Origin: Pectinatus sp.
GTDB lineage: Bacteria; Bacillota; Negativicutes; Selenomonadales; Selenomonadaceae
NCBI GenBank assembly: GCA_020025135.1
Contig: JAHHSQ010000032.1
Span: 1 to 14,049 of the forward strand
Direction of reading: 5' to 3'
Length of the DNA: 14,049 nucleotides
Shown: positions 1-5,740 of the stretch, piece by piece
How the letters are laid out: every line of letters begins with the position of its first letter
How positions within the stretch are numbered: the stretch's first letter is position 1
Program-made: the position numbers and the translations under genes
Notes under the pieces: generated by a model
Seen by the model: only the letters and a program-made list of their open reading frames with translations
The model's database searches: none
Told to the model about the DNA's origin: nothing

Positions 1-54
1 AACCCATGAACCCGCCGTGAAAGGGCGGTGTCTTAACCGCTTGACGAAGGCGCC
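1..54 (-). tRNA. tRNA-Glu (TTC), 3' part cut off by window edge
   Basis: Read on the minus strand, the sequence starts with the acceptor strand GGCGCCT, then T8, a D-arm containing AAGCGGTTAAGA, and an anticodon arm CCGCC-CTTTCAC-GGCGG with anticodon TTC. The T-arm is entered (GGGTT) but the window ends before the 3' acceptor strand and CCA. The D-arm and anticodon arm are typical of bacterial tRNA-Glu. It lies downstream of the LCP gene on the same strand, with its own promoter in between. Confidence 0.93.
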
Positions 55-56
55 AC

Positions 57-116
57 ATCAATGTTCACTCACCTGCGAACATTGATTATTTTAGCATAAG
101 CAATCAGGCTATGCAA
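57..116 (-). promoter_or_regulatory. tRNA-Glu promoter with an inverted repeat over the start region
   Basis: On the minus strand there is a -35 TTGCAT (111-116), a 17-nt spacer and a -10 TAAAAT (88-93). TG one base upstream gives an extended -10. Just downstream is a perfect 10-bp inverted repeat, ATCAATGTTC / GAACATTGAT (arms 57-66 and 77-86, 10-nt loop), covering the predicted start and 5' leader. It has no T-tract on the minus strand, so it is unlikely to terminate LCP transcription. It could be a leader processing hairpin or a repressor site. The promoter call is by inspection. Confidence 0.6.
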
Positions 117-154
117 GTATTTTTTTTAATTTTTTTGTTTTTACGGAGAAAGTA

Positions 155-1384
155 TTAAGTTTTATCGGCTGTATCAGCATCGCGACTAGGCGGAGCAGTA
201 TTTTCGGGAATGACACTAGCGGCGGAAGGTTCTTGAAGTTCTGATTTAGGTACATGCTTCGAAGCAGGTGAAGGCTTAATATGTTCAGTAGTAGTTTCGG
301 GAGTATTTTGGTCTTTCGTTTCTGGTTTTTCTGTCGCAGATTTATCACTGTTATTATTAGTATCTTCGGTTGATGCGGGTTGTTCTTCCGTGGTAGAGCT
401 AGGGGGTGTAGTGATAGTCTGCGCATTGTCTGGAATAGCATTTTGATATTCGACTTGCGTTTCTTCCATATCTTGACGAATTGTTGGCGTGATGTCGATA
501 TCGAGGGTATCGGCAACGGAAGAGCGCAACTTGGTGATATTAGGAATCCAGTAACTGATGCCGTTGATGTACATCGGCGTGCCAGGGACCATTTCTGTTT
601 TGAGGCCGTTTTGTTGTGCCTTGCGGAGCGAACCAAAGAACGCTAATAATTGGCGAATGGACATATCTGTTTGGACACAACTAAATACTTCGCTGATGAT
701 GGTTGGAATGCGGGGAATAATGCTAGGAGAAAGGACCTTTTCCATGACAGCTAGCATAAATTTTTGCTGTCTTTTGATGCGACCAATATCGCCTTCGCTA
801 TCTCTGTAACGTACGTAAGTAATGGCCGTTTTTCCGTCCATATGTTGTAGTCCTGGTTGTAAGTTGATGTGCAATCCACCATTATCATCGTAAGGGTCAT
901 TGTAGTACATGCGCTTTTCCACATCGATGTCGACACCACCAATGGCATCGATAATCTTTTGGAAACCTTGAATATTGATGATGACGTAATGATTCATGGG
1001 GACATCCAGTAACTGTTCAACTGTTGTGCGTGTCAATTTATAACCGCCGTAGGCATAGGCGGCGTTTATCTTGTCCCAGCCGTATCCAGGAATTTGCACT
1101 CTAGTATCGCGGGGGATGGAAAGAATAGCTGCTTGATTATTGGTCGGGTCGATAGTAGCAACCATCAAAGTGTCACTTCTTCCTACGTCGTCCTTTCTAG
1201 TATCTACGCCCATAATCATGACGGTGGCTTTGTCGGCTGCCACGAGCATATTGGTTTGTTTGGAAGTGCGCGGGGCATTGTCAAAAAAACCGGCGAATAT
1301 CGCACCAGCACCCACAGCCACGAGAAATAAGACGGATAGTATAATCCAAGGTAGATATCTTTTTTTCTTAGTTTTAGCTTGCAT
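155..1384 (-). CDS. LytR-CpsA-Psr (LCP) family cell-wall protein
   Basis: A 409-residue protein. A short cationic N-terminus (KTKKKR) precedes one membrane segment (about residues 12-33), followed by an extracytoplasmic LCP domain (about 50-290). Family hallmarks are MGVDTR, SIPRDTRV, DKINAAYAYGG and the arginine-rich YVRYRDSEGDIGRIKRQQ. LCP enzymes transfer undecaprenyl-linked glycopolymers such as teichoic acids or capsule to peptidoglycan at the outer membrane face. After about residue 295 comes a low-complexity tail rich in Thr, Glu, Ser, Pro and Asn, probably disordered. The ATG at 1384 is preceded on the minus strand by AGAGGT with a 4-nt gap, supporting this start. The gene is divergent from the decarboxylase. 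No hairpin terminator lies before the tRNA-Glu promoter, so read-through into the tRNA is possible. The family is clear; the exact polymer is not. Confidence 0.93.
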   Translation of the reverse strand: MQAKTKKKRYLPWIILSVLFLVAVGAGAIFAGFFDNAPRTSKQTNMLVAADKATVMIMGVDTRKDDVGRSDTLMVATIDPTNNQAAILSIPRDTRVQIPGYGWDKINAAYAYGGYKLTRTTVEQLLDVPMNHYVIINIQGFQKIIDAIGGVDIDVEKRMYYNDPYDDNGGLHINLQPGLQHMDGKTAITYVRYRDSEGDIGRIKRQQKFMLAVMEKVLSPSIIPRIPTIISEVFSCVQTDMSIRQLLAFFGSLRKAQQNGLKTEMVPGTPMYINGISYWIPNITKLRSSVADTLDIDITPTIRQDMEETQVEYQNAIPDNAQTITTPPSSTTEEQPASTEDTNNNSDKSATEKPETKDQNTPETTTEHIKPSPASKHVPKSELQEPSAASVIPENTAPPSRDADTADKT

Positions 1385-1441
1385 AATTACCTCTAAAAAA
1401 TTAGCCTCTAGGCCTGAATTCCAATGATTACATATTGTTTT

Positions 1442-1470
1442 ATTATATAGCGAGATTGTTTATTTGTATA
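1442..1470 (-). promoter_or_regulatory. Possible promoter of the LCP gene
   Basis: On the minus strand there is a perfect -10 TATAAT (1442-1447), a 17-nt spacer and a weak -35 TATACA (1465-1470, 4 of 6 to consensus), about 58 nt upstream of the LCP start codon. Support is by inspection only. Confidence 0.4.
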
Positions 1471-1698
1471 GATGGACTGAAAAGTTTTCCGATAAAAACT
1501 ATTGTTTGTACGGGCGTGTTTGTAGCAAGAAAAAGCCTCTTAAAATGGATACTTACCATTGGCAAAACTGGTTTATTATAAAAGGAAGTAAGGCGTTGAC
1601 AAGTAGTGAGAAAACGTTGTAATGTGGTATAATTTACATATAATTTACGAGGAGGTGAACGGGTATTTTATGATTGAACTTACTGAAACCCGCGCATT
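1471..1698 (+). promoter_or_regulatory. Upstream region of the decarboxylase operon: promoter candidates
   Basis: The divergent intergenic stretch between LCP and the decarboxylase holds no long ORF. Two overlapping -10 candidates are visible. The first TATAAT (1628-1633) has an extended TGG immediately upstream, but TTGACA at 1596-1601 is 26 nt away, too far to be its -35. The second TATAAT (1639-1644) has TTGTAA (1617-1622) at a 16-nt spacing and is the better paired candidate. A strong ribosome site, AGGAGGTGA (1650-1658), follows and appears to serve a 10-codon leader ORF. Confidence 0.5.
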
Positions 1699-1702
1699 AT
1701 GA
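1670..1702 (+). CDS. Putative 10-codon leader ORF coupled to the decarboxylase
   Basis: The ORF encodes MIELTETRAL. It starts at ATG 1670 downstream of the only strong Shine-Dalgarno sequence in the region (AGGAGGTGA, 1650-1658; the gap of about 11 nt is on the long side). Its TGA stop (1700-1702) overlaps the ATG of the decarboxylase (1699-1701). The decarboxylase start has no good Shine-Dalgarno sequence of its own, and its frame carries a TGA at 1684-1686, so the ORFs are separate. The layout suggests translational coupling. The peptide has no run of lysine or other codon typical of an attenuator. It may be only a start-site artefact, hence the modest confidence. Confidence 0.4.
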   Translation: MIELTETRAL

Positions 1703-2958
1703 ATAAAAAGGAATTCCCTTTGACTCCCATGGAATTGGAAAATGTTATAAAAAAATTTCCGACTCCCTTTCATATCTACGAAGAAAGAAAAATTAGGCAA
1801 AATATGCGTCGCCTGCAAAAGGCCTTTGCCTGGGCCCCCTTATTTAGAGAGTATTTTGCGGTAAAGGCTTTGCCGACACCGCATATTTTACAGATTATTA
1901 AAGCGGAAGGCGGTGGAGCAGATTGCTCGTCCCTGCCAGAATTAATTTTAGCTGAACAGGCTGGTATTTGTGCTGATAAAATTATGTTTTCTTCTAATGA
2001 TACTCCTTATCAGGAATATCAAAAGGCCTTTTCCCTGCAAGCTAATATCAATTTGGATGATATCAGCCATATCGCTTATTTAGAAAAATATGCGGGATTG
2101 CCAGAACTTATTTGCTTTCGCTATAATCCTGGTCCCAGTATAAAGGGCAATGCTTTTATTGGCGAACCGGCAGAGGCTAAATATGGATTGACGCGTGACC
2201 AGATGTTTGAAGCTTATCGCATCATGCGCGATAAAGGGGTAAAACGTTTTGGCGTGCATGCTATGGTTTTATCAAATAGTTTGCAGGTAAATACTTTTGT
2301 GGAAATTGCCGAAATGGTATTTTCTCTGGCAGCTGAATTGCATACCAAATTACATATCCCTATTGAATTTATCAACTTGGGAGGGGGAATTGGCATTCCA
2401 TACCGACCGGAAGAAGTAGAGTTTGATGTGGAAGCTTTGGGCAGACAGTTGCAGGAAAGATATCAGAGTATTTTGGCTTCGGTTGGGTTGACCAAGACGG
2501 CTATATATTTGGAATCAGGTCGCTTCATCTCTGGACCAGCTGGATATTTGGTTAGTACAGTTCTACATAAAAAGGAAACTTATAAAAATTATGTCGGACT
2601 AGATGCATCAATGGCGGATTTAATGCGTCCCGGTATGTATAAAGCCTATCATCATATCACAATCAGTGGCAAAGAAGCAGTAAAACCCTCCTATTTGTGT
2701 GATGTAACTGGTTCTCTTTGCGAAAATAATGATAAATTTGCCATCGATAGATTGTTACCACCGGTGGATATTGGAGATAGACTTATCATTTACGACACCG
2801 GCGCTCATGGTCGTTCGATGGGATTTAATTACAACGGAAAATTGCGTTGTGCGGAATTGTTATTGCGAGAAGATGGGACCGTCGTGCAGATAAGAAGAGC
2901 AGAAACTATCGATGACTATTTTGCTACTTTGCGCGGTTTTTCTGGTAGTTTGCTATGA
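1699..2958 (+). CDS. lysA: Diaminopimelate decarboxylase-like PLP enzyme (fold III)
   Basis: A 419-residue protein of the alanine-racemase/ornithine-decarboxylase fold. The N-terminal barrel carries the PLP lysine in YFAVKA (K56), then HAMVLSNS (H187), the phosphate-binding GGGIG (228-232) and ESGR (272-275). The C-terminal part has LMRPGMY (308-314), CENND (341-345), DTGAHG (366-371) and FNYNG (376-380). These match diaminopimelate decarboxylase (meso-DAP to L-lysine plus CO2), where the R-P-x-x-Y and C-E-x-x-D blocks bind substrate. The usual RP after the Tyr motif is RC here, so a related decarboxylase with another substrate is not excluded. ATG 1699 overlaps the stop of a 10-codon leader ORF. 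The stop overlaps the next gene by ATGA, indicating coupled translation. Confidence 0.8.
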   Translation: MNKKEFPLTPMELENVIKKFPTPFHIYEERKIRQNMRRLQKAFAWAPLFREYFAVKALPTPHILQIIKAEGGGADCSSLPELILAEQAGICADKIMFSSNDTPYQEYQKAFSLQANINLDDISHIAYLEKYAGLPELICFRYNPGPSIKGNAFIGEPAEAKYGLTRDQMFEAYRIMRDKGVKRFGVHAMVLSNSLQVNTFVEIAEMVFSLAAELHTKLHIPIEFINLGGGIGIPYRPEEVEFDVEALGRQLQERYQSILASVGLTKTAIYLESGRFISGPAGYLVSTVLHKKETYKNYVGLDASMADLMRPGMYKAYHHITISGKEAVKPSYLCDVTGSLCENNDKFAIDRLLPPVDIGDRLIIYDTGAHGRSMGFNYNGKLRCAELLLREDGTVVQIRRAETIDDYFATLRGFSGSLL

Positions 2959-3587
2959 TGGTGCAACCAGATGACTTGCTCTTGCTTTTCGCCGACCAGA
3001 TAATTGCAGATGGCATCTTTCAGCGCGTCGGGGTGCGAAATGAATGGTGGAAGTTTTATGTGGCGTGGCGTGAACAGGGCGGAGAGATATGCTTGGTCTG
3101 TTCGCAATCGTTGAGATGGGGGATTAAATTTGCCGAGCACTGTGGTTTGCAGATAGAATATTTTCTCTGTTTGCATGGGACTGTAGCTTATAATGAATTT
3201 GGGCAAGTGTTGTGGAATAATGCTCTTTCCAATGCGGTTAGTAGGCAAATATTGACGGTTGATGAAGTGGTAAATAATTGTGCTGTATATTTTCAAACTC
3301 CCTACGGCGAATATTGCCTTTCGAAGCAGGAAAATGGTGCCGATTTGGACCGCTATACGGCTGGTATCCTAAAAGGCATTTGTCAGATTAGATTTCTCTA
3401 CTCTGATATAGAAGTGGCCAATAGTGGAGAAAAAATACTCCGGACTTTGCAACCACCCTTGATATTGCACCGCTTGGAGCAAGAAATTTGCGTTTTGCCG
3501 GAAAAGGAAAGTGTTAAAGTTGGCATCAAAGCCTTGATGAAAGTGCTCCGCAAACGTAATGTAAAATGCATTAAAAGTTTGATGTAA
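2955..3587 (+). CDS. Degenerate, C-terminally truncated Cof-type HAD-like protein
   Basis: A 210-residue ORF starting in an ATGA overlap with the decarboxylase stop. The order of recognisable pieces follows Cof-type HAD phosphatases: a first beta strand (LLLLFADQIIADG), a strand where family members read ATGR (here LVCSQS), the segment FLCLHGTVAYNEFGQVLW resembling their NGA-x-I-x-D-x-G-x-x-L stretch, a cap-like middle, and EICVLPEKESVKVGIKALMKVL where the motif III lysine and following helix occur. The catalytic DxDGT is not preserved. The protein ends before the metal-binding GDxxND segment, with a terminator 5 nt after the stop. Canonical phosphatase activity is therefore unlikely. It may be a decaying gene or a repurposed binding protein. 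The family assignment is by pattern and moderately sure. Confidence 0.6.
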   Translation: MMVQPDDLLLLFADQIIADGIFQRVGVRNEWWKFYVAWREQGGEICLVCSQSLRWGIKFAEHCGLQIEYFLCLHGTVAYNEFGQVLWNNALSNAVSRQILTVDEVVNNCAVYFQTPYGEYCLSKQENGADLDRYTAGILKGICQIRFLYSDIEVANSGEKILRTLQPPLILHRLEQEICVLPEKESVKVGIKALMKVLRKRNVKCIKSLM

Positions 3588-3592
3588 ATAAA

Positions 3593-3620
3593 AAAGCAGA
3601 AGGATTAATCCTTCTGCTTT
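3593..3620 (+). terminator. Terminator after the decarboxylase/HAD pair
   Basis: A perfect inverted repeat, AAAGCAGAAGGATT with its complement, lies directly after the HAD-like gene. The plus-strand T-tract is short (TTTC) while the minus strand gives TTTTTTATTT, so it may act on both strands. With the tRNA-Pro terminator it insulates the convergent units. Confidence 0.8.
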
Positions 3621-3627
3621 CAAATAA

Positions 3628-3652
3628 ACAAAAAAACCGCCTTTAGGCGGTT
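3628..3652 (-). terminator. Terminator of tRNA-Pro
   Basis: On the minus strand the stem AACCGCC / GGCGGTT with loop TAAA (3635-3652) is followed by a run of T residues (complement of the A-run at 3629-3636). It sits 12 nt beyond the tRNA-Pro CCA end. Confidence 0.85.
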
Positions 3653-3663
3653 AAAATCTAAAC

Positions 3664-3740
3664 TGGTCGGAGCAGCAGGATTTGAACCTGCGACCCCCTG
3701 GTCCCAAGCCAGGTGCTCTACCAAACTGAGCCATGCCCCG
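3664..3740 (-). tRNA. tRNA-Pro (TGG)
   Basis: A 77-nt tRNA on the minus strand with the 3' CCA encoded. The acceptor is CGGGGCA with TGCTCCG (one G-T pair). The D-arm contains GGTAGAGC, the anticodon arm is CCTGG-CTTGGGA-CCAGG with anticodon TGG, and the T-arm is GCAGG-TTCAAAT-CCTGC. It is flanked by its own consensus promoter and terminator, so it is a single-gene unit. Confidence 0.97.
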
Positions 3741-3750
3741 AACGTTGATT

Positions 3751-3779
3751 ATTATATACAACATAAAATAATTTGTCAA
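3751..3779 (-). promoter_or_regulatory. Consensus promoter of tRNA-Pro
   Basis: On the minus strand TTGACA (3774-3779), a 17-nt spacer and TATAAT (3751-3756) give a perfect housekeeping-sigma promoter. The tRNA 5' end is about 10 nt downstream, so the leader would be only a few bases. The sequence right after the -10 (AATCAACGTTCG) nearly repeats that after the tRNA-Glu -10. Confidence 0.85.
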
Positions 3780-4263
3780 GAGTTAATTAGATAAAAAATA
3801 AATTTGTTAAATTTAGGGTAGAATATAACAGTTGCTAAAGATATATAATTTGTCTATATGTTACTGTACAATGCTATTGAGGTATATTTATAATTGACCG
3901 GCAACAACAGTACGTACATTGGTTAATAAAATGGTGAGTGAAATTAGGAAGAACCTAGCAAAGGGGATAATATACTTAATTATTAGTTCTGATGTCACAG
4001 ATTATGAGAGACAAGTAAAACTTATAAATTAAAAAATAAAAGATAGGAGATAGTTGCCAATATCTAAAAACGAATAATATTGTAACACCAGAAAAATAAA
4101 TAACTGTTATGTTACATGGAAAAACAGTTAATAATAAAATGGTAATATTTATCGCAAGATAAAAAATAAATTATAGATAAATGACATTATTGGATTCGGC
4201 TTCGATGAGTAGGACATTAAACAATATTGGGACGTATTTATGTGTTATTGGCAATGATTAATA
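3780..4263. other. AT-rich intergenic stretch without a recognisable gene
   Basis: About 480 nt between the tRNA-Pro promoter and the phosphatase gene. The longest plausible plus-strand ORFs are about 33 codons (ATG 3931 to TAA, MVSEIRKNLAKGIIYLIISS and onward) and 17 codons (ATG 4109), both without a convincing ribosome site. An inverted repeat, TAACTGTT / AACAGTTA, lies at 4101-4108 and 4123-4130. No strong promoter pair was found immediately before the phosphatase. The region may hold decayed coding sequence or a long leader. I assign no function. Confidence 0.5.
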
Positions 4264-5017
4264 ATGTTACTAGCAATTATGGATATCGGCTCTAGCACGA
4301 TACGCTTGGCCATTTATCAGCGACAACAGAATGAGTTTAGTCTCATCTTTAAGAAAAAGCGGACAGTTGGTTTATCTGCATATATTCGGGCTGGAAATTT
4401 GACTGCCGAAGGTATTGAAAAGGCGGGACAGGTTTTATGCGAGTTTCAAAATTTTTTGCGAGAGTTAGGCATTAAAAAGCAGTTTGTTTTGGCCACAGCT
4501 GCAATTCGTAATGCCGGCAATCGGACGGATATATTGCGAGAAATTTATCGAATGACTAAATTGAAAGTGCGAGTTCTAAGTGGCGAAGAAGAGGCTTTTT
4601 TCGATTTTGCCGGTATTCAAGGCAATGTTTTAAAAACTAGCTTTATTGTTGATATTGGTGGTGGTAGTACAGAATGGCTCTATCAGAAAGATGGTCGGAT
4701 AGTACAAAGTCATAGTTTCCCCATCGGGGCATTGTCGCTTTATAAAGAATATGTGAGTGGCTTTTTGCCGACACCAGCAGAATTAGTGATTTTGCGAAAA
4801 GTGGTACAAGAGCATTTGCGACGAGCAATTCCATGGCCACAGGTGCAAAGGCCAGTGTTATATGGAATGGGAGGAACGATGAAGAGTTTGTATTACCTCT
4901 ATCGCAAAATTTTTTCCGCGAGCAAGTCTGAAGGAATGTCAATAATGAACCTTGCTAAAATTATTGGCATTTATAGCAAGAAAGAGGTTCTTTCAGAACG
5001 CGAAACTGTTTTCTTAT
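4264..5017 (+). CDS. Ppx/GppA-family phosphatase, exon 1 (split by group I intron)
   Basis: First 251 codons plus one base of an exopolyphosphatase/guanosine pentaphosphatase-type gene. Family landmarks are MDIGSSTIRLAI (residues 6-17, first phosphate loop), ATAAIRNAGN, SGEEEAFFDF (catalytic Glu region, about 106-115), VDIGGGSTEW (second phosphate loop, D130), FPIGALSLYKEYV and YGMGGTMKSLYYL. These enzymes release phosphate from polyphosphate and/or convert pppGpp to ppGpp in the cytoplasm; which substrate applies cannot be told here. The unspliced frame runs only 7 codons into the intron, to TGA 5038-5040, giving a 258-residue product without the conserved C-terminal segment. Splicing after T5017 to 5428 yields a 311-residue protein, normal for a single-domain member. 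The start is chosen from the match to family N-termini; an in-frame TGA lies at 4255-4257 and no strong Shine-Dalgarno is visible. Confidence 0.88.
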
Positions 5018-5427
5018 TGACTGCTTCAGGCCGCGAGTGAAGCCCAGTAAGCGCATAGAGAAATTTGTGTGAAAAAATATTCACCTGAATTGCTGGAAAT
5101 TCCTAAAGCCGATTAAACTACAACAGCATCTTGAAAAATAGATAAATGTATAGTGGCGAAAGCAGAAAAAATTAATCGGATATTCCAAGGTTAAACCCTA
5201 AAGAATGGAAATGGATAATCAGCAGCTAAGTTCCAAAGAGGAAAAAGTTCAACGACTATCCTTGAGGGGAGTAGATTCAAGTGGGTCGAAGTGGGTGACT
5301 CTTCCGCCAATAGGCGAAGATGAAGATATAGTCTGTACTCTTGTGAAAGTGAGAGAAGCCAATATGGCTGTGCAAAGTTGATGCCTTTGCATGAACAAAA
5401 ACACTAGCTAAAGCTAGCGTAAAATAG
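5018..5427 (+). ncRNA. Group I self-splicing intron 1 (in the Ppx/GppA-like gene)
   Basis: A 410-nt intron with no internal ORF. Core blocks are P (AATTGCTGGAAA, 5088-5099), Q (AATCAGCAGCTAAG, 5217-5230), R (GTTCAACGACTATCC, 5247-5261) and S (GAAGATATAGTCTG, 5322-5335). P7 pairs GACTAT (5254-5259) with ATAGTC (5328-5333). A stem CCGATTAA / TTAATCGG (5109-5116, 5172-5179) lies between P and Q. The 5' exon end CUUAU pairs with the guide GUAAG (5047-5051), with U5017-G5047 as the wobble. The guide's 5' flank CCCA (5043-5046) pairs with UGGG at the start of exon 2, an apparent P10. The intron ends in G5427. Joining gives T+TG = Leu and keeps the frame. Boundaries are inferred from these pairings; activity is untested. 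Confidence 0.9.
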
Positions 5428-5609
5428 TGGGAGCGGCCGGAGAAAAGGCCAAGATGTTATTGCCTGGTTTAGTAATTTTGGAAACGATTTCTATGTTTAG
5501 TGGAGTAAAGAAGCTATATTACGTGGACACTGGTGTGCGCGAAGGTTTTTTAAAATTGTACTGTGCAGGCGATAAGGGAGCAGTGATTGACAATGAAATA
5601 GACATTTGA
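5428..5609 (+). CDS. Ppx/GppA-family phosphatase, exon 2
   Basis: The last 60 residues of the split phosphatase. The first two bases (TG) complete a Leu codon begun at 5017, giving ...ETVFLL-GAAGEKAKMLLPG.... The segment MLLPGLVILETI and DTGVREGFLKLY match the family's C-terminal RAD-x-x-x-x-G-x-x-I-L and D-x-G-x-REG blocks, so this is the missing end of the upstream gene and not an independent gene. An apparent GTG start at 5427 would use the last intron base and has no ribosome site. Stop is TGA 5607-5609. Confidence 0.88.
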
Positions 5610-5635
5610 GGGTAAAAATGTTAAAATAGTATGAT
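5606..5635 (+). promoter_or_regulatory. Possible gyrA promoter
   Basis: TTGAGG (5606-5611), an 18-nt spacer and TATGAT (5630-5635, 5 of 6 to consensus) lie about 105 nt upstream of the gyrA start, overlapping the phosphatase stop codon. Moderate match, by inspection. Confidence 0.4.
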
Positions 5636-5653
5636 ATCTAAATTGTATGTAAA

Positions 5654-5696
5654 TTTGAAATGTTGAGTAGCCGAAAGGCCTATTTTTCATTTCAAA
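5654..5696 (+). promoter_or_regulatory. Nested hairpin in the phosphatase-gyrA gap
   Basis: An outer stem TTTGAAATG / CATTTCAAA (5654-5662, 5688-5696) encloses an inner stem TAGCC-GAAA-GGCCTA (5668-5682, one bulged C, GNRA-type loop) followed by five T residues. The inner part could be a weak terminator for the phosphatase transcript. The outer stem would instead form a larger leader structure of gyrA, so alternative folding is conceivable. Confidence 0.45.
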
Positions 5697-5740
5697 ATGG
5701 AATAGATTTATGAGGTCAAGAGAATATTTGAGGTGAGATT

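Noticed and set aside
109..636. 175-codon minus-strand frame overlapping the LCP gene
   Set aside because: It lies out of frame within the coding region and tail of the LCP gene, has low-complexity Lys/Leu-rich composition and no family features.
1596..1633. TTGACA and the first TATAAT as one promoter for the decarboxylase
   Set aside because: The spacer is 26 nt, too long for a housekeeping-sigma promoter.
5018..5040. 5' splice site after T5022, T5025 or T5038 in intron 1
   Set aside because: None gives a good guide pairing with a U-G at the junction. The site after T5017 does, and it keeps the frame with G5427 as the last intron base.
5427..5609. Independent 60-codon gene starting at GTG 5427
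   Set aside because: No ribosome site; the product matches the missing C-terminus of the upstream phosphatase, and the GTG consists of the last intron base plus exon 2.
4264..5609. Phosphatase as a pseudogene broken by an insertion or frameshift
   Set aside because: The interrupting sequence has a complete group I core, and removing it restores the frame exactly.
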